Shown here one piece after another: positions 1 to 7,063 of a stretch of 13,330 bases of DNA; the stretch's first letter is position 1; every line of letters begins with the position of its first letter. This DNA comes from DASUFP01 sp036274495 (GTDB taxonomy: Bacteria; Bacteroidota; Bacteroidia; AKYH767-A; OLB10). A program made the position numbers and the translations under genes. The DNA lies in NCBI GenBank assembly GCA_036274495.1, contig DASUFP010000116.1, forward strand, positions 1-13,330, read 5' to 3'. The notes beneath the pieces are model-generated. The model was not told the origin of the DNA, made no database searches, and saw nothing but the letters and a program-made list of their open reading frames with translations.

Positions 1-1
1 C

Positions 2-562
2 ATACAATACCTCTCTCCTATTTTCACAACCATACTGGCCATTTTTGTTCTTGGCGAAAAAGTAAAACCCCTGCAATGGTTATTTTTTCTGATCTCTTTC
101 AGCGGCGTTTTTGTAATGAAAGGATTTGATGAGGAGATGGAAATGAAATACCTCCTCATTGGTTTGTTTTCATCGGTTGTTTCCGCATTTGCCTACAACA
201 CCATCCGCACCCTTAAAAACAAAGAGCACCCCGTAGTGGTGGTGCTCCATTTTCAACTGATAGGTACGTTAGCCGGATTGACCTTCTCCGTTACAAATTT
301 TGATATGCCGACAGGATGGGACTGGCTTTTCATTGTGCTCATAGGGCTCTTTACACAATTCGGACAGGTGAGTATAACAAAGGCCTTGCAGCTCGAAAAA
401 GTTGCAAACGTTTCAATACTAAATTATACAGGAGTAGTATATGCGTTGTTGTTCGGACACCTGGTTTTCGGGGAGTCGTATTCAACTGCAACCATTCTGG
501 GAATTCTCCTGGTAGTATCGGGGGTAGGGTTCAGTATTCTCTACCGGTCGAAGCTAAGGTAA
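2..562 (+). CDS. EamA/DMT-family membrane transporter, C-terminal part (cut by window edge)
   Basis: The frame is open from base 2 with no stop upstream, so the gene begins outside the window and the first ATG at 116 is internal. The 186 visible residues are strongly hydrophobic, with about six membrane segments separated by short charged turns (for example GEKVKP and RTLKNKEH). The end of one EamA repeat (SPIFTTILAIFVLGEK) and a second (NYTGVVYALLFGHLVFGES) both show the family's pattern of a helix ending in a G-E-x signature. Full-length members have about 280-300 residues and ten helices, so roughly a third is missing. Members export or import small metabolites across the inner membrane; the substrate cannot be read from sequence. 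The gene converges on the FKBP gene with only 5 bp between stop codons. The family call is firm and the substrate unknown. Confidence 0.85.
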   Translation: MQYLSPIFTTILAIFVLGEKVKPLQWLFFLISFSGVFVMKGFDEEMEMKYLLIGLFSSVVSAFAYNTIRTLKNKEHPVVVVLHFQLIGTLAGLTFSVTNFDMPTGWDWLFIVLIGLFTQFGQVSITKALQLEKVANVSILNYTGVVYALLFGHLVFGESYSTATILGILLVVSGVGFSILYRSKLR

Positions 563-567
563 AACGA

Positions 568-1077
568 TCAGTGACCGTGCTCGCCCGTGTGCGCATGACC
601 GTGCGATAACTCCTCTTCAGAAGCATCACGTACCTCTTTCACTTCACCGCTGAAATGTAACTGATGACCGGCAAGCGGATGATTAAAGTCCATCTTTACC
701 GTTTCGGTACCAATCTCAACAACCTTACCATCGAGCCTGTTGCCTTCACGATCGTTCATAGGAATAATGTTACCGGTTTTCAGCATGCTCATATCCAGCA
801 CACCATCAACTTTAAAAATATCGAGTGGTAAATCGATAATTGCCTCCGGCTCACTCAAACCATATGCTTCGGCAGCATCAATTGAAAATGTAAAGGAATC
901 ACCGACAGTCAGTCCTTCAAGATTTGCTTCAAAAGTGGGTATCAGTCCGCCTGATCCGAACAGAAACGTTAACGGACGGTCAGCTCCTGCGGTTTCTATA
1001 TGTTGTTTTTCTGCTCCTTCGGTATTCGCATCAAGACTGTAGGTAACTGAAACGACTTTGTTTTTGGTAATTTTCAT
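568..1077 (-). CDS. slyD: SlyD-like FKBP-type peptidyl-prolyl cis-trans isomerase with His-rich tail
   Basis: This 169-residue protein is predicted to be cytoplasmic, as no signal peptide is visible. It should catalyse proline cis-trans isomerisation and act as a folding chaperone. The FKBP core is seen in PLTFLFGSGGLIPTFE (about 35-50), the LEGLTVGD turn (53-60) and AEAYG (69-73). Residues of about 75-130 fit the inserted flap (IF) chaperone domain of SlyD, and FNHPLAGHQLHF (131-142) matches the conserved return into the FKBP domain. The C terminus carries five histidines in its last eleven residues (159, 161, 163, 167, 169), reminiscent of the metal-binding tail of E. coli SlyD but shorter and without cysteines. 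It stands alone, convergent to the transporter, with a 203-bp upstream spacer. Family assignment is firm; metal binding is inferred. Confidence 0.9.
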   Translation of the reverse strand: MKITKNKVVSVTYSLDANTEGAEKQHIETAGADRPLTFLFGSGGLIPTFEANLEGLTVGDSFTFSIDAAEAYGLSEPEAIIDLPLDIFKVDGVLDMSMLKTGNIIPMNDREGNRLDGKVVEIGTETVKMDFNHPLAGHQLHFSGEVKEVRDASEEELSHGHAHTGEHGH

Positions 1078-1159
1078 GAGTAAGTGGAATTAAGCTATTG
1101 AGTAGGATTTAAGGATTTTTCGTTTGTCCGGATCTGAAAAAACCGTCGGAAATTCAGAA

Positions 1160-1197
1160 GGGAAAATTTTAAGTGGGCAAAGTTCGTAATTTTTCCC
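1160..1197. repeat. Imperfect inverted repeat upstream of the FKBP gene
   Basis: GGGAAAATT at 1160-1168 pairs with AATTTTTCCC at 1188-1197, giving nine base pairs with one bulged base and a loop of about 19 bases. It lies in the 203-bp spacer (1078-1280) between the DinB and FKBP genes, both on the minus strand. It is not followed by a T-run on the minus strand, so it does not look like an intrinsic terminator. It could be an operator, a 5' leader structure, or chance pairing in AT-rich DNA. Nothing else was recognised in this spacer. Confidence 0.3.
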
Positions 1198-1280
1198 CAA
1201 TTATCTTAGCGTTCAGCCCCTTAATAGGGAGTATTGCCGTCTGATTTATGTCCTAAAGTGCAGTCAAACAACATGTTCGG

Positions 1281-1772
1281 TCAGGATCGGTAAAATGTAA
1301 TTAAATCGGTTGAGGCAACATGGGTAAACCCGGCACCCCGAAGCAGTGTAATAAGCTGGCCCCGGTGAAAAGTGCTGTGATTCATGCAATGGGTAATGAT
1401 TTCGGAAACGGAATTTTGAAAAGGTGCTCCTTTTAAGTTGGTGTAGTCAATAATGGCAGCCGCCGAGTCTTCATTGAGCTCACGGCAATAGGCAACTATT
1501 GCTTCAGAAGTGCGAAGCCATTCGGCACAGGCTGTTTCTAAAGTGCCCTCAAAATCTTTTGTTGGCCAGCTATGCATCGAAGTCCCCGTTAATCTGTTTA
1601 ACCAGATCTGTTCTGCATCCCAGATATGATAAAACGTTTTTTGAACCGATGGAAAAGAACTCTTCTGTTCAAGCGTCGCAAGGGCTGTTCCGGCTTCGGT
1701 AATAAAACCTGCCATCCTGGTGTTTGCCCAAAGATTATAAGCTGTTAATTTTTTTAAGTATTCGGATAGCAT
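1281..1772 (-). CDS. DinB/YfiT-fold putative metal-dependent protein
   Basis: This 163-residue protein matches the DinB four-helix-bundle family in length and pattern. The three metal-ligand histidines typical of the fold are visible: His49 in KTFYHIWDAEQIW, and His132 and His136 in the HCMNHSTFHRGQL motif near the C terminus. Tryptophans around the first motif (Trp51, Trp57) are also typical. Family members include thiol transferases (bacillithiol- or mycothiol-dependent) and damage-inducible proteins of unknown role, so no reaction is assigned. There is no signal peptide. The ATG at 1772 gives the usual N terminus, with helix 1 starting at once (MLSEYLKKLTAYNLWAN). It lies 67 bp downstream of the phosphatase gene on the same strand and may be a separate unit. 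The family is firm and the function unknown. Confidence 0.88.
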   Translation of the reverse strand: MLSEYLKKLTAYNLWANTRMAGFITEAGTALATLEQKSSFPSVQKTFYHIWDAEQIWLNRLTGTSMHSWPTKDFEGTLETACAEWLRTSEAIVAYCRELNEDSAAAIIDYTNLKGAPFQNSVSEIITHCMNHSTFHRGQLITLLRGAGFTHVASTDLITFYRS

Positions 1773-1839
1773 CGTAATAACACTACTGTTTCTTCAACAT
1801 AAAAAAAAACGATAACACAGTCAGCTGTCACAACTATTT

Positions 1840-2583
1840 TCAAAGCTGGTTGTTGAATACATTCTGATCGATTGCTTTTTTCAACAATGGTGATGCCAGT
1901 GTCCGGTGCAATCCTTCGATGTGGCGGAGGTGATGGCAATCGGTTCCCAGCAAGTCCACCAATCCGGCATCAATCAGTCTCTCGGCAGTGCGTCTGGCAT
2001 CGTTCCCATAGTATCCGCCAAGGGAGTTGATATTGACTTGTAACACGGCACCGATATCTTTAAGCTTTTGGTATTTGCTGAAATCGCCGTACCAGAACGG
2101 ATACCTTTCAGGATGCGCGAGAATAGGTTTATACCCCTGAACCTGCATTCTGAAAATTACCTCTTCCACGTTATCCGGGCAATTGATATAGGAGATTTCA
2201 AACAACAGGTAATTATCACCAATGGTCAGCAGTTTTTCATTCTCAAGCTTTTTTATAAAACCGTCGTCAAGGTAATATTCAGCGCCTGCATGAATTTCCA
2301 TATCAATTCCCTCAGCTGCGATGGCCTCTCTCACACGCTCCAGTCCTGCATTAATATTTTCGGCAGTGTTTTTAAAATAATCACTCATGATATGCGGAGT
2401 GGTGTATAATTTTCTGAACCCCAATTCGTGTAAATTCCGGATCAGTTCAATGCTATCCTCAATTTCTTTAGCACCATCGTCGACACCCGGAATCAGGTGT
2501 GAATGCATATCGGTCGACAGCATCCCGTAATCGGGAAGCGGTGGTTCTTTTTTACCAAATAAATTTAAAAGAGATTTAATCAT
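1840..2583 (-). CDS. PHP-domain tyrosine-protein phosphatase, YwqE/CpsB/Wzb-like
   Basis: This 247-residue metal-dependent phosphatase of the PHP fold probably removes phosphate from the tyrosine cluster of a polysaccharide co-polymerase (BY) kinase in the cytoplasm. Metal ligands are seen in order: DMHSH (Asp25, His27, His29), PGVDDGA (Asp35, Asp36), TPH (His64), the acidic GAEYY (Glu102), AHPER (His157) and GTDCHH (Asp215, His217). The length is that of CpsB/YwqE proteins (about 240-255). It is the last gene of the sugar-nucleotide operon, 14 bp after the WbpP-like gene. No BY-kinase lies in the window. In Bacillus and E. coli the matching kinases also phosphorylate UDP-glucose dehydrogenase, which is encoded in this same operon. 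Histidinol phosphatase is a less likely alternative, given the context and the DMHSHLIPGVDDGA signature. Confidence 0.88.
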   Translation of the reverse strand: MIKSLLNLFGKKEPPLPDYGMLSTDMHSHLIPGVDDGAKEIEDSIELIRNLHELGFRKLYTTPHIMSDYFKNTAENINAGLERVREAIAAEGIDMEIHAGAEYYLDDGFIKKLENEKLLTIGDNYLLFEISYINCPDNVEEVIFRMQVQGYKPILAHPERYPFWYGDFSKYQKLKDIGAVLQVNINSLGGYYGNDARRTAERLIDAGLVDLLGTDCHHLRHIEGLHRTLASPLLKKAIDQNVFNNQL

Positions 2584-2597
2584 GGTTCAATTTAGGT

Positions 2598-3593
2598 TCA
2601 GAAGGACTCCCTGAACCAATTAAAAGTTTTTTTCAGGCCCTCATTCAAACGCACCTGAGGCTCATAACCCAGGTGTTTTCGGGCAAGAGAAATATCGGCA
2701 AGTGAGTTCCTGATATCACCGGGACGATCGTCACGGTACAATGGTTTCATATCCGAACCGGCAATAGTTGCCAGCATTGCAAACAATTCATTGATGGTAA
2801 TGTTTTCACCAACGGCAACATTGTATACTTTTCCAAATGCTTCATCATCATCGGTGAACAGTGCTCGTATGTTAGCCTGTACAGCATTTTCCACATACGT
2901 AAAATCGCGTGTCTGTCCTCCATCACCATTGATATACGCCGGTTTGTTATGGATCAAAGCATCCATAAAGAGCGGGATAGCAGCCGCGTAGGGACCATTA
3001 GGATCCTGATGGGGACCGAATACATTAAAATAACGGAGACCAATAGTGGCCATATTATAATTCAATCCGAAAACCGAAGCATAGAGCTCGTTGGTAAGTT
3101 TTGAAACGGCATACGGGGAAAGTGCTCTTCCTATTCTGGATTCTACTTTCGGCGATTCGGAAAGATCCCCGTAAACCGAAGATGAACTCGCATAAACAAA
3201 GCGCTGCACACCGGCGTCTCGTGCCGCGACAAGCATATTCAAAAAGCCGGTTGCATTGGCAGCATGTGTCTGTTGAGGAAACTGAATTGAACGGGGCACA
3301 CTCCCCAGGGCAGCCTGATGTGTAACCAGATGAATGCCATCGCAGGCGCGCTTGCAGGCTTCGGTATCGGTTATATCCCCTTCAATAAATTCATATGCGG
3401 GATGCGATAAAAAAGGTTCCACATTTTTCATGAACCCATTGGAAAGGTTATCAAGCACACGCACCTTACCGGCACCGTGCTGCAATAAATATCCTGCTAT
3501 ATTGGAACCAATAAATCCGGCACCACCCGTAACCAGAAACGACAATCCTTTCAGATTGCCTTTATGAAATACCGGAGGTTGTTCTATAGCCAT
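2598..3593 (-). CDS. wbpP: UDP-N-acetylglucosamine 4-epimerase, WbpP/TviC type (SDR family)
   Basis: This 331-residue extended SDR enzyme is predicted to interconvert UDP-GlcNAc and UDP-GalNAc, or the matching uronates. The Rossmann motif TGGAGFIGS (22-30), the active-site serines in YASSSSVYGD (134-143) and the catalytic YAVSK pair (Tyr161, Lys165) are intact. Several stretches match the WbpP/TviC subgroup rather than GalE: HQAALGSVPRSI (92-103), the FLNMLVAARDA helix, and the RYFNVFG...QDPNGPYAAAIP segment. It lies 15 bp after rfbB and 14 bp before the phosphatase, and the cognate TviB/WbpO-type dehydrogenase is three genes upstream. Together they would supply UDP-GalNAc and UDP-GalNAcA. 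The SDR assignment is certain; the N-acetylated substrate is inferred from subgroup motifs recalled from memory. Confidence 0.87.
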   Translation of the reverse strand: MAIEQPPVFHKGNLKGLSFLVTGGAGFIGSNIAGYLLQHGAGKVRVLDNLSNGFMKNVEPFLSHPAYEFIEGDITDTEACKRACDGIHLVTHQAALGSVPRSIQFPQQTHAANATGFLNMLVAARDAGVQRFVYASSSSVYGDLSESPKVESRIGRALSPYAVSKLTNELYASVFGLNYNMATIGLRYFNVFGPHQDPNGPYAAAIPLFMDALIHNKPAYINGDGGQTRDFTYVENAVQANIRALFTDDDEAFGKVYNVAVGENITINELFAMLATIAGSDMKPLYRDDRPGDIRNSLADISLARKHLGYEPQVRLNEGLKKTFNWFRESF

Positions 3594-3608
3594 ATTAATG
3601 AGATCAAA

Positions 3609-4667
3609 TTACCTGTCGAGGTACTGTTGCTGATAATAGTTCTGATAATCGCCCGATGTAACATGATCGACCCATGTTCCGTTTGCCAAATACCAGTCAA
3701 CTGTTTGTTCAAGTCCCTGTTCAAATTTTAGTGAGGGCGACCAGCCCAACTCTCTGTTGAGTTTTGTCGAGTCAATAGCATATCGTAAATCATGACCGGC
3801 CCTGTCCTTTACATAGGTGATCAGTTTTTCGGAAGTTCCCGCAGGTCTCCCCAGCTTCCGGTCCATTATGCCGCATAACAACATCACCAGATCAATATTT
3901 TTCCATTCGTTGTTTCCGCCCACATTGTAGGTAGATCCATGACGCCCTTTATGAAAAATCAGATCAATTGCAGAAGCATGGTCTTCGACCCACAACCAGT
4001 CGCGGACATTTTCACCTTTACCATACACCGGAACCGGACGATTGTGTTTAATGTTGTTGATGGCAAGAGGAATCAGTTTTTCAGGAAACTGAAAGGAGCC
4101 ATAGTTATTGGAGCAATTTGAAATAACAACAGGAAGCCCATATGTATGCGCAAAAGCCATTACAAGGTGATCGGAGCCTGCTTTTGAAGCCGAATAGGGG
4201 CTTCTCGGATCATACGGTGTTTGTTCCGTAAAAAATCCCTCACTTCCGAGCGAGCCATACACCTCGTCGGTAGAAACATGGTAAAACAATTTACCCTTAA
4301 AACCATCCGCATCCTCCAGCCACTGCCGGCGGGCGGCATGCAATAAGATTCCTGTCCCCAGTACATTTGTCTTCACAAATGCCATCGGATCGGTAATGCT
4401 TCGGTCGACATGCGACTCCGCTGCAAGATGTATCACCGCGTCAAAAGCATGCATCCTGAATAATGTCATTACAGTTGATTCATCCGTTATATCAGCTTTC
4501 AGGAACGTATAATTTGAAGCGTCCTGAATATCACTGAGGTTTTCGAGATTACCTGCGTAAGTAAGCAAATCCATATTATAAATATGGTAGTCAGGATAAT
4601 TCCTCACTAACCTTCTCACCACATGTGAACCAATGAATCCGGCTCCGCCGGTTACCAATATTTTCAT
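3609..4667 (-). CDS. rfbB: dTDP-glucose 4,6-dehydratase
   Basis: This 352-residue SDR enzyme should convert dTDP-glucose to dTDP-4-keto-6-deoxyglucose, the entry to rhamnose, fucosamine and other 6-deoxysugars. Residues are those of RfbB: Rossmann GGAGFIGSH (7-15), the MDLLTYAGNLENL segment (32-44) that is near-diagnostic, HLAAESHVDRSI (80-91), the dehydratase triad Thr133-Asp134-Glu135 in STDEVYG, and YSASK (Tyr158, Lys162). SNCSNNYGSFQFPEKLIP (183-200) and the later ENVRDWLWVEDH segment are also characteristic. Length is normal and the protein looks complete. It lies between galE (22 bp) and the WbpP-like gene (15 bp). The partners rfbA, rfbC and rfbD, which normally sit beside it, are absent here, so the fate of the keto-sugar cannot be told from the window. 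Confidence 0.95.
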   Translation of the reverse strand: MKILVTGGAGFIGSHVVRRLVRNYPDYHIYNMDLLTYAGNLENLSDIQDASNYTFLKADITDESTVMTLFRMHAFDAVIHLAAESHVDRSITDPMAFVKTNVLGTGILLHAARRQWLEDADGFKGKLFYHVSTDEVYGSLGSEGFFTEQTPYDPRSPYSASKAGSDHLVMAFAHTYGLPVVISNCSNNYGSFQFPEKLIPLAINNIKHNRPVPVYGKGENVRDWLWVEDHASAIDLIFHKGRHGSTYNVGGNNEWKNIDLVMLLCGIMDRKLGRPAGTSEKLITYVKDRAGHDLRYAIDSTKLNRELGWSPSLKFEQGLEQTVDWYLANGTWVDHVTSGDYQNYYQQQYLDR

Positions 4668-4689
4668 TCGATATTGTTACTGTATAGTC

Positions 4690-5748
4690 TTATAATGAAG
4701 CTGTGTTTTTACTTTTTTCTTTTTTGTCGAGCATCTTTTCCCATGCCCATGCACTTTTCACCATTTCATTTAAATTCAGTTCGGCTTTCCATCCCAGCAC
4801 TGTATTTGCCTTTTCCGTCGATCCGTAGATCTGTTCTACATCACCGGGTCTTCTTCCGCTGATCCGGTAATTCAACTTCACGCCGTTCACTTCTTCAAAT
4901 GCACGAATCACTTCCAGTACACTCAATCCTTTTCCGGTTCCAAGATTGAACGTCTCAAACGCATCGGAATTGCTTGCTGAAAGCAGGCGCCGGATAGCAA
5001 CAACGTGTGCTTTTGCCAAATCAACAACATGAATGTAATCGCGGATGCAGGATCCGTCAGGTGTATTGTAATCGTCGCCAAAGACCTCCATGCTGTTGCG
5101 TTTGCCAATAGCCAGCTGGGTAAGCACCGGCATCAGGTTTTGAGGAGGGCCAATTGGATACTCACCTATAAGTGATGAGTTATGAGCGCCTACCGGGTTA
5201 AAGTAACGCAACGAAATTACCTTCAGTGCTGCATAAGCAGCGGCAGCATCTCTCAAAATTTCTTCTGCAATCTTTTTTGTATTTCCGTATGGGGATTCAG
5301 GTTGCCTTACCGGCGAATTTTCGTCAACCGGTAAACGATCAGGCTGTCCGTACACGGTACACGACGATGAAAAAACCATACGCGTAGTTCCGGATGTCAG
5401 CGATGCTTCAACCAGATTAATAAGACCCGTCAGGTTGTTTCTATAATACTTTAAAGGAGCAGTAACCGATTCGCCAACCTGTTTATGTGCGGCAAAATGT
5501 ATAATAGCATCGAAAGAATTGGCTTTGAAAAGCGCGTCAACGGCATCCTTATTGCACAAGTCAACATTTACAAATGCCGGGCGCTTACCTGTAATTTCAC
5601 CGACAGCGTCTACAACTTCTGCCCTCGAGTTTGAAAGATCATCGGCAATGGTAACCCTGTAACCTTCCTGCAACAACTCCACTGTTGTATGTGAACCGAT
5701 GTATCCTGTTCCGCCTGTTACCAGTATATGCTTTGTTAATTCACTCAT
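4690..5748 (-). CDS. galE: UDP-glucose 4-epimerase
   Basis: This 352-residue SDR epimerase interconverts UDP-glucose and UDP-galactose using bound NAD. GalE signatures are plain: TGGTGYIGSHT (11-21), the DDLSNS loop (36-41), HFAAHKQVGESV (84-95), SSSCTVYG (127-134) and the catalytic YGNTK pair (Tyr154, Lys158). The GEYPIGPPQNLMPV substrate-binding stretch and SCIRDYIHVVDLA (233-245) follow. At the position matching E. coli Tyr299 / human Cys307, in RRPGDVEQIY, the residue is Ile307. A smaller gatekeeper is linked to acceptance of N-acetylated UDP-sugars, so the enzyme may be bifunctional. It lies 16 bp after the TviB-like gene and 22 bp before rfbB. The lysine-rich C-terminal tail is probably unimportant. 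The GalE call is firm; dual specificity is inference. Confidence 0.95.
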   Translation of the reverse strand: MSELTKHILVTGGTGYIGSHTTVELLQEGYRVTIADDLSNSRAEVVDAVGEITGKRPAFVNVDLCNKDAVDALFKANSFDAIIHFAAHKQVGESVTAPLKYYRNNLTGLINLVEASLTSGTTRMVFSSSCTVYGQPDRLPVDENSPVRQPESPYGNTKKIAEEILRDAAAAYAALKVISLRYFNPVGAHNSSLIGEYPIGPPQNLMPVLTQLAIGKRNSMEVFGDDYNTPDGSCIRDYIHVVDLAKAHVVAIRRLLSASNSDAFETFNLGTGKGLSVLEVIRAFEEVNGVKLNYRISGRRPGDVEQIYGSTEKANTVLGWKAELNLNEMVKSAWAWEKMLDKKEKSKNTASL

Positions 5749-5764
5749 ATCAAACTTTCAACTA

Positions 5765-7054
5765 TCAGAGACTCCAGTATTTGAATTTGGTTATTTTGCC
5801 TCTCATGATTCCCTTCAGGTCAATGATTACCGCTTCAGGGGAACATATCTGATTAAAATAATTTTCGTCAAGCTGAAGATACTCTTTATGATTAACGGCA
5901 ACTACAACGGCATCGTATCCGGTACCCGGCTTATCCACCAGGCCAAAACCATACTCTTCCATCAATTCTTCCGAAGAAGCATGCGGATCAATTACTTCAG
6001 TATTTACACCATAAGAGCGGAATTCGTTTATTACATCTGCAACCTTTGAATTTCTGATGTCTTCTACATCTTCTTTAAAAGTAGCGCCCATTACCAGCAC
6101 TTTAACTTTCACAATATCCTTGCCTATGGATATCATCTTTTTAACTGTCTGCTTCGCCACATAAAATCCCATCGAGTCGTTTACATATCTGCCGGAGTTA
6201 ATTACCTGCGAGTGATATCCGAGTTCCTGGGCTTTATAGGTCAGGTAATAGGGATCTACACCAATACAATGTCCGCCCACCAAACCGGGTTTAAACTTCA
6301 AAAAATTCCATTTGGTGCCTGCGGCTTCGAGTACCTCATACGTATTGATGTTCATTTTATTGAAAATGATCGATAGTTCATTCATCAGCGCAATGTTTAC
6401 ATCACGTTGTGTATTTTCAATAATTTTTGCAGCTTCAGCAACTTTTATTGATGAGGCGCGGTGTACGCCGGCTTTTACAACAATGCTGTAGGTGTTCGCA
6501 ATTTCTTCAAGCGACTCACTGTCACATCCCGATACCACTTTAATAATGTTGGGCAAGGTATGCTCTCTGTCACCGGGGTTGATCCGCTCGGGAGAATAGC
6601 CTACTTTAAAATCTGTCATGAATTTCAACCCCGAAATCTCTTCCAGTACGGGAATGCAATCCTCTTCGGTACAACCGGGATAAACGGTAGATTCGTACAC
6701 CACATAATCACCTTTTTTCAACGCCTGTCCGATTGATTTGGAAGCGGATAATACCGGTTTCAAATCAGGCAGCTTGTGTTCGTCGATGGGAGTGGGAACC
6801 GCAACGATGAAAAAGCTTGCTTCACGCAATACATCGATAGATTTTGTAAAAACAATATCCGTTCCCGCAAACGCAGCAGCATCCAGTTCGCCACTGGGGT
6901 CAACTCCGCTTCGCATTTTGGCAAGGCGTTCTTCGTTTATGTCAAATCCAATTACGGATACTTTTTTGGCAAATTCAAGCGCTATTGGGAGTCCCACATA
7001 GCCCAGCCCGATTACTGCTATCTTTTTCTTCTTTTCTATGATTTCCCGGTACAT
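5765..7054 (-). CDS. tviB: UDP-N-acetylhexosamine 6-dehydrogenase, TviB/WbpO/CapL type
   Basis: This 429-residue UDP-sugar dehydrogenase oxidises C6 of UDP-GlcNAc or UDP-GalNAc to the uronic acid with two NAD. The N-terminal Rossmann motif is VIGLGYVGLP (14-23), VPTPI follows (86-90), and YESTVYPG (120-127) leads into the central helix. The catalytic cysteine is Cys263 in GGHCIGVDPYYLTYKAQ. This version of the motif is typical of TviB/WbpO/CapL enzymes, whereas glucose-type enzymes have GGSCFPKD, as in the ugd product of this operon. The C-terminal nucleotide-binding domain includes GATFKEDVEDIRNSK. It lies 9 bp downstream of the WlbA-type gene and 16 bp before galE. It is the only candidate here to make the UDP-GlcNAcA that the WlbA-type oxidoreductase needs. 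Whether it prefers GlcNAc or GalNAc cannot be settled from sequence. Confidence 0.9.
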   Translation of the reverse strand: MYREIIEKKKKIAVIGLGYVGLPIALEFAKKVSVIGFDINEERLAKMRSGVDPSGELDAAAFAGTDIVFTKSIDVLREASFFIVAVPTPIDEHKLPDLKPVLSASKSIGQALKKGDYVVYESTVYPGCTEEDCIPVLEEISGLKFMTDFKVGYSPERINPGDREHTLPNIIKVVSGCDSESLEEIANTYSIVVKAGVHRASSIKVAEAAKIIENTQRDVNIALMNELSIIFNKMNINTYEVLEAAGTKWNFLKFKPGLVGGHCIGVDPYYLTYKAQELGYHSQVINSGRYVNDSMGFYVAKQTVKKMISIGKDIVKVKVLVMGATFKEDVEDIRNSKVADVINEFRSYGVNTEVIDPHASSEELMEEYGFGLVDKPGTGYDAVVVAVNHKEYLQLDENYFNQICSPEAVIIDLKGIMRGKITKFKYWSL

Positions 7055-7063
7055 GTCAGGTTA

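Noticed and set aside
1181..1198. Minus-strand GAACTTTGC as FKBP promoter
   Set aside because: Only the TTTG half of the TAnnTTTG consensus matches and no -33 box sits at the right distance. It would also give a leader of about 100 bases.
1801..1839. Possible intrinsic terminator for the operon on the minus strand
   Set aside because: A T9 tract (minus strand) follows the phosphatase stop, but the only nearby stem is ACAG/CTGT (4 bp), seven bases away from the T-run. That is too weak to call. The same stretch could equally be the DinB promoter region.
1754..1939. Minus-strand 61-codon frame spanning the phosphatase end and DinB start
   Set aside because: It overlaps two well-supported genes out of frame and has no recognisable features.
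2068..2409. Plus-strand open frames of 60-160 codons within the minus-strand operon (for example 2068-2409 and 8823-9311)
   Set aside because: They lie wholly inside strongly conserved genes on the other strand, show no family motifs, and have skewed composition as expected of antisense shadows.
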